DNA of 64,000 nucleotides from NCBI RefSeq assembly GCF_024166365.1, contig NC_064843.1, forward strand, positions 59,544,532 through 59,608,531, in the 5' to 3' direction. This document shows, piece after piece, positions 48,001 to 57,759 of the stretch. Position 1 is the stretch's first letter, and every line of letters begins with the position of its first letter. This DNA is from Elephas maximus indicus (Eukaryota > Chordata > Mammalia > Proboscidea > Elephantidae). A model generated the notes under the pieces. That model ran no database searches, had not been told where the DNA came from, and saw nothing but the letters and a program-made list of their open reading frames with translations. Made by a program: the position numbers and the translations under genes.

Positions 48001-48229
48001 TCATGCTTGGCAGTGTACAGGGTCAGCGGAAAAGAGGAAGACCCTCAACGAGGTGGATTGACACAGTGGCTGCAACAATGAGGTCAAGCATGACTTCGAC
48101 TGTAAGGATGGCGCAGGACCGGGCAGTGTTTCGTTCTGTTGTGCATACGATCGCTATGAGTTGGAACTGACTCAACAGCACCTAACATCGCTATGAGTTG
48201 GAACTGACTCAACAGCACCTAACAACAAC
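45009..48229 (+). mobile_element. RTE copy B with 5' inversion (twin priming)
   Basis: Between exact 12-bp duplications, 45009-45848 is the antisense of the RTE 5' region and endonuclease. From about 45850 the element is in sense to its 3' end. The inverted part corresponds to 29501-30344 of copy A; the sense part resumes at the equivalent of 30376, so about 30 bp were lost. The RT keeps KNKAPG and FIDYAKAF but has AFNCVD instead of AFDCVD, YTDD instead of YADD, and a TGA at 47342-47344. The 3' end carries an exact 37-bp tandem duplication at 48150-48223. It cannot code for a full protein. Confidence 0.93.
48150..48223 (+). repeat. 37-bp tandem duplication of the RTE 3' end
   Basis: Units 48150-48186 and 48187-48223 are identical, each starting ATCGCTATGAGTTGG and ending CAGCACCTAAC. 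Other RTE copies here have one unit. Confidence 0.95.
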
Positions 48230-48241
48230 ATACCTACACCA
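48230..48241 (+). repeat. Right target-site duplication of RTE copy B
   Basis: This is the exact copy of ATACCTACACCA at 44997-45008. Confidence 0.9.
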
Positions 48242-48632
48242 TTTATTCCCCCTTTATTGTTTTGACATTGTCATTATTGACTGACATTTCTGTTCCCTGT
48301 TTTAAATATTTTGATTTAGTTTTATTATTGAGTGTTCTTTAGCTATGTTAGTATCTGGCTGATGCTGTCCTTTGTCCCAGCTTCAGGTTGTTTTCTGATG
48401 GTGTTGCTTCCCTTTAATATTCCATGCTGGTCGGCAGGGAACCTCCACTGCATATCTCTACTAATTCACTGTTTTCAGTCAGTTTCTTCTTCTCAGTGTC
48501 TTCTGATCTAATGTTTTATCCTATCATTTAACATTCATGGTTCCAGGATTGGCTTTTCAGGTCTTTGTTGCAGAGGGATGGCTTGATGCTTTTGACTAGT
48601 CTGCCATCTTGGCTCCACCTCCAATAAAAATA
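48242..48632 (-). mobile_element. Nested L1, 5' end piece (antisense)
   Basis: The minus strand begins GGAGGTGGAGCCAAGATGG at 48630, like many mammalian L1 5' ends. Removing RTE copy B joins this piece to 44996. Only about 0.7 kb then separates the L1 5' end from the ORF2 endonuclease, leaving no space for a normal ORF1. Confidence 0.75.
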
Positions 48633-51056
48633 TTAAAAAAAAACTTGATTGATATTCGGAAGTTAATAGAGGAAGGGGAGGTCAGCTCAGTGATAATAGT
48701 AAGAGGTGGCGTTTTGGGGATTATATATATCTGCCAGGCACTGTGTTAAATGCTTAACATGTATCACCTTACTTCCTTGTCACTAGCACCCTATCGGGTG
48801 AAGTCCTATAAGTATCTGCATTTGTAGAGGCTTAGGCATCAAATAGGTGATGGGGCCTTCCCCCACTTCTAACACGTGTCATTGTGAACTATGCTGAACC
48901 ATAAATCAAGTGCAACATAAACCACCCAAGTTTGGTTTTATCCCCTACGGTAGCTAGTTTGATGTCTATAAAAAAAAAAAAATTTTTTTTTTAGGTGTGA
49001 TTATTTTTTATGTATATTTGAATTATGTGATTCTGAAATAGTTTAATATAAAATGTTAACAGTGTCCTACTTTATGACCCATAAAATAGAGTACCAAGAA
49101 ATTATAGTTGAGAATTGCATAATTCCAAAGTTATCAAGATAGAATGGTTTGTAGCTGAATTTAAGGTATTGTCTATGTCGAGAGGGCCTTTTCAGCTGAG
49201 AAAGAGAAAACCTAGCATCCTTTGTAAGTCCTATGGAAAAGTTGGTCTTGAATTATCTGATTTACATCAGATCTTCAGGAACGCATCTCTCCAATAAATA
49301 CAACTGCCAAGTAGCAAATTATTATTATTTTTATAAGGTGCCTTTGAACTGCGTGTGACCATGGTAGGTACTTGCTTTGCCTACTGGATTATCTAGGGAA
49401 AGAGAATGTAAGTAATTTGCACAAGGGCATGAGGTCATGGTGAAGCCAGGATTTGAAAATGAATCTTTGTGATTCCAAAAGCTTTGTTGAGAGAGGTTTA
49501 GTGTCCCTGATCTTCTCCTTTAGAATTGTTTTTTTAAAAAAATCAAAGAGCTATATATGACTTTGAAATGTATCTAGTCCAAGGCTTACCTTTTAGTGCT
49601 GAATAAACTGATATCCAGATAAAAGAACTGAACAGCACAAGATCACAATCACTGTGCTTCCATGGGCTTCACTTATTCTCCAGGGAAACTGTAGAAGGTG
49701 GACCATTTCAGGTTGAGTTCCGTTTCAAGTTCCATTTCAGGTCGAGTTCCATTTCAAGTTGAGTTCCAGTTTTGCTGTGTGACCACCAGGAGGCTCAAGC
49801 CTCACCTCCCCCAGGGGATCAGATGAACTCATTAGGTGTACTCTCATATTACCTCAAGTTTAAAAATTCCCCAACTCTGATTACAACCTCTTCTCACTGA
49901 TTGAGTTACTACGAATTGTCTCCTGGAGAGGAAATTGGGGTGGTGGTACAGGGCAGGCCCTATAGGGAAGGGATGGGGAGGTGAACCAGGAATGTAGAAG
50001 CAAAAATTTTTCTAAAGGAAATTTGTTTGTAAAAAGTAACTAAAAATTTTTCTTTTCTTCCTCTTCCCTTTCATTTTTTCTCTTTCTTCCTTCTCTTTTC
50101 TTTTTTTTATATTTAAAGAAATAGCCAATATTAGGGCTCCAGACAACTGACTAGTGTGTGATCAATTTTAATTTTTCTTCATCACAAAGAATTGTTCAAA
50201 GATGCTCACCCATTTCGTACCCACACAGCACATATAACACAGTACAAAATACACATGCACACACCTACACACCACATGTCCTCCAGGGCTCAAACATCAG
50301 AATTAGATGACATCATGAGCTGGCTCATGACTGCCAACCCTAAGCAGAGTCAGGCAGTGACTTTGGTGGGAGTCGTTTTGGAGAAATGTATTTTGTAGAG
50401 ATCATGTGCACAGATCCCCTGAAAACTTTCTGAAATATTATTGAACAATTTGGCTGACATGTTAGTTTATCTACTATTTAAGTTTTCTTCATTTTGAACA
50501 CTCTCATATATATATATGTGCATATATATATGTGTGTGTGTGTGTATGTGTATAATTAGCCGTAAAGCTTTCTCACATCTCTCAAATATTCTTTCTAAGG
50601 TTGGGTTCCAATGTCTTTCCTGAGAGGCAGCATGCTAATTAGATATAGTCACAAAAACTCGGTATCACAAGCTATCTCAAAATTCCATGGCTTAAAATAA
50701 CACTGATATATTCTCACCTATCTGCAGGTTGACTGTGGGTCGGCTAATGTAGGCTAGGCTTGGCTATGGTGACCTGGCCCTGCTCTTTCAGTTTTTTCTC
50801 CTCTTTCCCTCCTTCTCAGATCGGTGTACTAGTCTGGGCATTTTTTTTTTTTTTTTTTTCCCAAGGAGATGGTGAAGGTATGGGAAGGCAAGCCTAACTG
50901 TACCAGATTGCTTCAAGTTTGTGTGCACATCACCTGTGCTGACATCCCATTGTCAGATGGCTGTACTCAGCATCAGAAAGTAGGGAAGTGCACTCACTGC
51001 TCAGAAGTGGGGGTAAGACCAGGGTTGAGTGGGAGTGGGGCAGAGGGGGAATCACT
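48633..51056. other. Mostly unique sequence with simple repeats
   Basis: Bases 48700-48860 (GCCAGGCACTGTGTTAAATG) are MIR-like. An A-tract followed by a T-tract lies at 48969-48992. Bases 49710-49770 hold short imperfect repeats of GAGTTCCATTTCA. A TA/TG microsatellite lies at 50508-50555. Bases 50644-50830 look like an old DNA transposon fragment. A T tract lies at 50841-50860. Confidence 0.5.
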
Positions 51057-51067
51057 CTTTAGACACT
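51057..51067 (+). repeat. Left target-site duplication of RTE copy C
   Basis: CTTTAGACACT matches CTTTAGATACT at 52765-52775 at ten of 11 bases. Confidence 0.8.
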
Positions 51068-52764
51068 GTTGTTGTTGTTAGGTGCCGTTGAGTCAGTTCT
51101 GACTCATAGCGACCCCATGCACTACAGAATGAAACACTGCCCAGTCCTGCGCCATCCTTACAGTCGAAGTTATGCTTGACCTCATTGTTGCAGCCACTGT
51201 GTCAATCCACCTCGTCGAGGGTCTTCCTCTTTTCCACTGACCCTGTACTCTGCCAAGCATGATGTCCTTCTCCAGGAACTGATCCCTCCTGACAACATGT
51301 CCAAAGTACGTAAAACCCAGTCTCGCCATCCTTGCCTCAAGGAGCATTCTGGTTGTACTTCTTCCAAGACAGATTTGTTCATTCTTTCAGCAGTCCATGG
51401 TATATTCAATATTCTTTGCCAACACCACAATTCAAAGGCGTCAACTCTTCTTCGGTCTTCCTTATTCATTGTCCAGCTTTCACATGCATATGATGTGATT
51501 TGAAAATACCATGGCTTGGGTCAGGCGCACCTTAGTCCTCAAGGTGACACCTTTGTTCTTCAACACTTTAAAGAGGTCCTTTGCAGCAGATTTACCCAGT
51601 GCAATGTGTCTTTTGATTTCTTGACTGCTGCTTCCATTGGTCTTGACTGTGGGTCCAAGTAAAATGAAATCCTTGACAACTTCAGTCTTTTCTCCATTTA
51701 TCATGATGTTGCTCATTGGTCCAGTTGTGAGGATTTTTGTTTTCTTTACGTTGAGCTGCAATCCATACTGAAGGCTGTGGTCTTTGATCTTCATTAGTAA
51801 GTGCTTCACGTCCTCTTCACTTTCAGCAAGCAAGGTTGTGTCATCTGTATAACGCAGGTTGTTAATAAGTCTTCCTCCAATCCTGATGCCCCGTTCTTCT
51901 TCATATAGTCCAGCTTCTCATATTATTTGCTCAGCATACAGATTAAATAGGTATGGTGAAGGAATACAACCCTGACACACACCTTCCCTGACTTCAAGCC
52001 AATCAGTATCCCCTTGTTCTGTCTGAACAACTGTCTCTTGATCTATGTAAAGTTTCCTCACGAGCACAATTAAGTGTTCTGGAATTCCCATTCTTTGCAA
52101 TGTTATCCATAGTTTGTTAGGATCCACACAGTTGAATGCCTTTGCATAGTCAATAAAACACAGGTAAACATCCTTCTGGTATTCTCTGCTTTCAGCCAGG
52201 ATCCATCTGACATCAGCAATGACATCCCTGGTTCCACGTTCTCTTCTGAAACCGGCCTGAATTTCTGGCAGTTCTCTGTCAATATACTGCTGCAGCCGTT
52301 TTTGAATGATCTTCAGCAAAATTCTGCTTGCCTGATATTAATGATATTATTCTATAATTTCCACATTCAGTTGGATCACCTTTCTTGAAAATAGGCATAA
52401 ATATGGATCTCTTCCAGTCAGTTGGCCAGGAAGCTGTCTTCCATATTTCTTGGCATAGACGAGTGAGCACCTCCAGTGCTGCATCTGTTTGTTGAAACAT
52501 CTCAATTGATATTCCATTAATTCCTGGAGCCTTGTTTTTCGCCAATGCCTTCAGAGCAGCTTGGACTTCTTCCCTCCGTACCATCGGTTCCTGATCATTT
52601 GCCACCTCTTGAAATGGTTGAATATCGACTAATTCTTTTTGGTATAATGACTCTGCGTATTCCTTCCATCTTCTTTTGATGCTTCCTGCCTCGTTTAATA
52701 TTTTCCCCATAGAATTCTTCACTATTGCAAATCGAGGCTTGAATTTTTTCTTCAGTTTTTTCAG
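51068..52764 (-). mobile_element. 5'-truncated RTE copy C
   Basis: About 1.7 kb of antisense RTE covers most of the reverse transcriptase and the C-terminal region. On the minus strand it keeps KNKAPG, FIDYAKAFNCVD and RYTDD, and reads AEQII followed by a TGA, exactly as copy B does. A shift near 52330 separates the two main RT frames. It is inverted relative to the matching part of copy B about 2.8 kb away. Confidence 0.93.
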
Positions 52765-52775
52765 CTTTAGATACT
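52765..52775 (+). repeat. Right target-site duplication of RTE copy C
   Basis: CTTTAGATACT pairs with 51057-51067. Confidence 0.8.
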
Positions 52776-53208
52776 AGGCACTTAGTATTTTTGGTGATGG
52801 GAAAAGTGACAGGGAATATGGGTGAAGTGGGTACAGCTTGACCAAGGTAATTGCTGTTACTAAGAAGTACAGAAGAAAAAAGGATTTTTTGGCAAATACT
52901 ATGACATATATAATTTTGTAACAACAACCCCAGAATATATGTGTGTTTACATATGTATTACATATGTATTGGAGCCCTGATGGCACCGTGGTTAAGAGCT
53001 TGGCTGCTAACCAAAAGGTCGGCAGTTTGAATTCACCAGCTCGTCCTTGAAAACCCTATGAGGCAGTTCTACTCTCTCCTATAGGGTTGCTATGAGTCAG
53101 AATTAACTCAATGGCAATGGGTTTGGTTTTTCGGTTTGCATATGTATGTGTGTATGCAAATATGTGTATAGGTATGTATAGGTGTGTATATATGTGTGCA
53201 TATATAGA
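52776..53208. repeat. TA/TG-rich microsatellite hosting insertions
   Basis: From about 52935 the sequence is repetitive ATATGTGTG/ACATATGTAT text. It is interrupted by a SINE at 52972-53137 and by RTE copy D from 53209. Earlier bases are unassigned. Confidence 0.7.
52972..53137 (+). mobile_element. Afrotherian SINE in a microsatellite
   Basis: GAGCCCTGATGGCACCGTGG, GGTCGGCAGTTTGAATTC, CTATAGGGTTGCTATGAGTC and GGTTTGGTTTTTCGG. CATATGTAT flanks both sides, consistent with a duplication within the repeat. Confidence 0.88.
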
Positions 53209-54084
53209 TTCTGTATGCTGAGCAAGTAATCCAAGAAACTGGACTATATGAAGGAGAATGTGGCATTGGGATTGGAGGAAGATTCATTAATAACCTGCAA
53301 TATGAAGATGACACCTTGCTAACTGAAAGTACAGAGGACTTGAAGCACTTACTGTGAAGGTCAAAGACTACAGCTTTCAGTATAGATTACACTTCAACAT
53401 AAAGAAAACAAAAATTCTCACAAATGGCCAATAAGCAACATAATGATGAATGGAGAAAATACTGAAGTTGTCAAGGATTTCATTTTATTTGGATCCACGA
53501 TCAATGCCCATGGAAGCAGCAATCAAGAAATCAAATGACATATTACATTGGGAAAATCTGCTGCAAAAGACCTAAAGTATTAAAAACAAAGGTGTTGCTT
53601 TGAGAACTAAGGTGTCTGACCCAAGCCATTGTATTTTCAATTGCCTCATATGCATGCAAGAGCTGGACAATGAATAGGAGGATTAAAGAACTGATACATT
53701 TGAATTACGGTATTGGCAGGGACTATTGAATTTTTATTATTGAATTTACCATGGACTGCCAGAAGAATGAACAAACCTGACTTGGAATAAGTACACCCAG
53801 AATGCTCCTTAGGAGCGAGGGTGGTGAGACTTCTCACATACTTTGGACATGGTTATCAGGAGGGATCAGTACCTGGAGAAGATCATCATGCTTAGTAAAG
53901 CATGCAAAAAGGAGGAAGACCCTCAACAAGATGGATTGACACAGTGGCTGCAACAAATGTCTCAAGCATAACAACAATTGTGAGGATGACACAGGACTGG
54001 GCAGCATTTTTGTTCTGTTGTACATAGGGTCACTGCGAGTCAGAAACAACTTGATGGCACCTAACAACAACAACAACAACAACA
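53209..54084 (+). mobile_element. 5'-truncated RTE copy D (old)
   Basis: RTE 3' sequence runs from TCTGTATGCTGAGCAAGTAA to CTAACAACAACAACAACAAC. Many small deletions and stops show it is older than B and C. Microsatellite text containing GTGTGCATATATA on both sides may be its duplication. Confidence 0.85.
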
Positions 54085-55068
54085 TATGTGTGTGTGCATA
54101 TATATTCATATGTATAATAAAACACATGGGGGCACAGTTACAGATACTTCTTAGATATAACCAAATACCTTGTGGGATTGGTTTTCTGGGTTTGAAGGAT
54201 TAGGAGCATAGTCTTGTGGGACAACTTCGTCAATTGGCATAATATAGTTTATGTTGTACGTCCTAATTTGGTGAGTAGTGCCTGGGGTCTTAAAAGCTTG
54301 CAAGCAGCCAACTAAGATACAACTATTTATCTCTGTTCTCCCAGAGCAGAAGAGAAAGAAGGAAACAAAAAACTCAGAGAAGAAAGTAGTTTACAGGACT
54401 AATAATCTACATGAACTGCAGCATCAACTACCCTGAGACTAGAAGAACTAGATGGTGCCCAGCTACCAAGACTGACTATTCTGATCAGAGGCATAATAGA
54501 TGGACACTGACATGGACCATGGCCTCATCTACCCTGAGACCAGAAGAACTAGATGGTGCCTGGCTACCACTACTGGCCATTATGATCAGAGCCATAATAG
54601 ATGGATCCTGACAGAATGGGAGAAGAATATGGATCAGAACTCAAAATCTTAAAAAGTCCAGGCTTACCGGACTGGTTGAGACCAGAGGACTTCCTAAGAC
54701 TATCGCCCTGAGATACTCTTTAAACCTGAGCTTGAAACTATCCCTTGAGGTCATCTTTTAGCTAAATAACAGATTAGCTCATAAAATAAAGAGTATTAGC
54801 CATGAGTACTATGCTCCTTTAAAAAACCATCTATATGAGACCAAACAATAAACAACTACTCTAAAGCAAAGATAAGAAAATAAGGGGGCAGGGAAACTAA
54901 ATTACTGGAAATGGAACATCCAAAATGGAAATATTGAGAATGTTGACACATGGTCAAAAATGTAAACAATGTCACTGAACAATTTGTATAGAAATTGTTA
55001 AATGAGAACCTAATTTGTTGTGTTAACTTTCACTGAAAACACAATAAAATATTCTTTAAAAAAAAAAA
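54085..55068 (+). mobile_element. L1 3' UTR (sense)
   Basis: This long 3' UTR-type sequence contains GTGCCTGGGGTCTTAAAAGC and TTGCAAGCAGCCAACTAAG. It ends CACTGAAAACACAATAAAAT, then an A tract at 55058-55068. It contains a 101-bp-period duplication at 54431-54632. No ORF2 is present, so the copy is 5'-truncated. Confidence 0.8.
54431..54632 (+). repeat. 101-bp duplication in the L1 3' UTR
   Basis: CCCTGAGACTAGAAGAACTA at 54431 recurs as CCCTGAGACCAGAAGAACTA at 54532. Both continue with GATGGTGCC, GGCTACC-like text and ATAATAGATGGA. It may be a normal feature of this L1 family. Confidence 0.8.
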
Positions 55069-55149
55069 AGTGGGAGTAAGAGACAGAATATATTGGGACA
55101 GTAATTTGCCCTAGGCAGCTTTCTCTCAGTTGTGCCCTTACTGTCACTT

Positions 55150-55398
55150 GATCATATGCTACCTCCTGAAATGGTTGAAAGTTAATCAATTCTTTTCGGT
55201 ATAGCAACTTTGTTTATTCCTACCATCTTCTTTTGATGCTTTGTGCATCATTCAACTTTTTGCCCATAGAATTCTTCAATATTACAACTCAAGGCTTGAG
55301 TTTTGTCTTCAGTTCTTTCAGCTTGAGAAATGCTGAGTGTGTTCTTTCATTTTCTAACTCCTGGTCTTTGCACATTTTATTATAATATTTTACCTTGC
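55150..55398 (-). mobile_element. RTE copy E, RT piece left of LTR (antisense)
   Basis: TGATCATATGCTACCTCCTG, CATCTTCTTTTGATGC and TTTCAGCTTGAGAAATGC are antisense RTE. The element's 3' third is absent to the left, without a recognisable RTE 3' end. Confidence 0.8.
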
Positions 55399-56076
55399 GT
55401 TATGGATTGAATTGTGTCCCCCCCAAATGTATATCAACTTGGCTAGGCCATGATTTTCCAGTATTGTGTGGTTGTCCACCATTCTGCGATCCCATGTGGT
55501 TTTCCTATGTGTTGTAAATCCTAACCTCTATGTGGCGTAGTGGTTAAGTGCTACGGCTGCTAACCAAAGGGTCGGCAGTTTGAATCCACCAGGTGCTCCT
55601 TGGAAACTCTACAGGGCAGTTCTACTTTGTCCTATAGGGTCGCTATGAGTCGGAACTGACTCAACAGCACTGGGTTTACTGGGTATGATGTTAATGGGGC
55701 AGGATTAGAGGCAGTTATGTTAATGAGGCAGGACTCAATCTACAGGTATAGGTTTTATCTTGAGTCAGTCTCTTTTGAGAAATTAAAAGAAAGACTTGAG
55801 CATGGAGGAGCAGGACCTCCTACCACCAAGAAAACAGAACAGGGAGCAGAGGGCATACTTTGGACCTGTGGTTCCGGCAGTGAGAAGCTCCTAGAACAGG
55901 AGAATACTGATAATAAGGACCTTGCCCCAGAGCCAACAGAGAGAGAGAGAAAGTCTTCCCTGGAGCTGACACCTGGAATTTGGACTTTTACCTCCTAGCT
56001 GTGAGACAATCATTTTCTGTTTGTTAAAGCCTTCACTTGCAGTATTTCTGTTACAGCAGCGCTAGGTACCTAAGAC
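55399..56076 (+). mobile_element. MLT1-like solo LTR with SINE, inside RTE copy E
   Basis: TTATGGATTGAATTGTGTCC to GTACCTAAGACA, with CCAGTATTGTGTGGTTGTCC and GTTACAGCAGCGCTAGG. It is the same family as 23739-24302 and is split by a SINE at 55521-55680. Insertion into an RTE shows that this LTR family moved after RTE copy E. Confidence 0.8.
55521..55680 (+). mobile_element. Afrotherian SINE inside the LTR
   Basis: ATGTGGCGTAGTGGTTAAGT, GGTCGGCAGTTTGAATCC and CTATGAGTCGGAACTGACTC are near-consensus. It is the innermost, hence youngest, layer of an RTE-LTR-SINE nest. Confidence 0.9.
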
Positions 56077-56597
56077 ACCTCATCTTCTTGTGCCACCCTT
56101 TGAAATATTCTGTCCATTTCTTTAATTTGTTTTATCTACTCTGCACTCAAGAGCAGGTTTCAGAGTCTCATCTGGCATATATTTTGGTATTTTCTTTCCG
56201 GTATTTTTAATAAACTTTTACTTTCTTCACATATGTCATCCCACAAGTCTCCTGGTCTTCAGTCATTTGTTTAGTTATCAGATCTATCCTTGAGATAGTC
56301 TCTAAGTTCAGGCAGAATGTAGCCAAGGTTGTACACTGGCTTCTTGGATTGCTTAGATTTTCTTCAGCTTCCACTTGAACTTGCGTATGAAAATTGACGG
56401 TCTGTCACCAACTTTGTCTTGACTGATTATACTGAGCTTCTCTATCATCCCTTTCCATAGATGTAGCCCATTTGATTCCTGTGTAAACCATCTGATGTGA
56501 TCCACATGTATAGGTGTCATTTGTGTTGTTGAAAAAAGTATTTCTGACAAATAAACCATTGTTCTTACAGAATTTTATGAGATGATATCTGGCATCA
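56077..56597 (-). mobile_element. RTE copy E, middle piece (antisense)
   Basis: GCCACCCTTTGAAATATTCT continues RTE antisense text after the LTR. It ends at the equivalent of copy A 30376 (ATGATATCTGGC), where orientation flips. Confidence 0.8.
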
Positions 56598-57265
56598 ACC
56601 TTCATTTGTTCATGTGGCATGACTCAAAATGAGAAGCAACAGCTGTAAACATCTTTTTTTTTAAAATAAAAATCCATTAATAATTGGAACGTGGAATGTA
56701 CGAAGTATGAATCAAGAAAAATTGGAAGTTGTCAAAAATGAAATGGAATGCTTGAAGATTGATATCCTAGGCCTTAGCGAGCTGAAATGGACTGGGATTG
56801 GCCCTTTTGAATCCAACAATCATATGATCAACTGTGTCGAGAACAGGGAGGGATTATGCAATAAGCAGGATATGCACAGGCTTACTTGTCCTTACTTACT
56901 AATCTGTAGTGCACAATTTCACTTGAGTTTTACTACGTCTTTGGTCTTGCTTAATTCAAGCCATACCTTGCTTACTGGTTTATGTGCTCCTGGTCAAGAA
57001 TGACAAATTGAGGAGGAACGGCATTGCATTTATCATCAGAAAGAACATTTTAATATCTATTCTGAAGTGCAGTGCTGTAAGTGATAGGCTAAAATCCATA
57101 TGCCTACAAGGAAAACCAGTTAATATGACTATTATTCAAATTATACACCAACCACAAATGCTAAAGGTGAAAAAATTGAAGATTTTTAGGAACTGCTGCA
57201 GTCTGAAATTGATGAATATTGAGATCAAGATGTGTTGATAATTACTGGTGATTGGAATGTCCAAT
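56598..57265 (+). mobile_element. RTE copy E, inverted 5' piece
   Basis: Relative to the rest of copy E this piece is inverted. It covers the start of the endonuclease (LSELKWTGIG near 56770-56805) through ATTACTGGTGATTGGAATG, equivalent to copy A from about 29826 to 30310. About 150 bp of unrelated sequence interrupts it at 56839-56991. Confidence 0.8.
56839..56991. other. Unidentified insertion in RTE copy E
   Basis: Comparison with copy A shows about 150 extra bases after GATCAACTGTG and before AATGACAAATTG. It includes AAGCAGGATATGCACAGGC and TAATCTGTAGTGCACAATTT. I do not recognise it. Confidence 0.7.
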
Positions 57266-57759
57266 CAATATTGATTAAATAAGCACATACTGTTACATTG
57301 CATTATTAGAGTATGGGAAGAATGAAGATAAATGTCATCTGGGGAGAGGTTGGGGCCACAAAATGGACAAAATGAAATGACCGAAGCAGTGCTATGGTTT
57401 ATCCTAAGCTATAAATTGATTATTAGAGATTGTTGAATGTGAGTGTGAGTGTGAGTGTGTGTATGTGCACGTATGTGTTTGTGTGTATTTTCATATCTTC
57501 CTTTAAGGAAGCAGACACTTCCGAAGCCTTGATTGATGTATGTGAAACTCAGTTCCTGGTGCTCTTGGGGGAATTCTTTTTTGTTGACAGAGCACTATTT
57601 CATTAAGTTGTACTGACAAAAAGTATACAGTTTGCTCAGGGTGTTGTTTTGGGCAGTCTGATAAAAGTGGAAGGTAATTAAGTTATTCTAATTTTTTTTA
57701 GCTCTGTACCCAGCCTGTTTGGTTTCCTCCCCAATTTTGACAACTCAAGGGACCTTCCT
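57266..57759. other. Non-coding sequence
   Basis: A GTGAGT/GT-rich run lies at 57437-57485. Nothing else was recognised. Confidence 0.5.
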
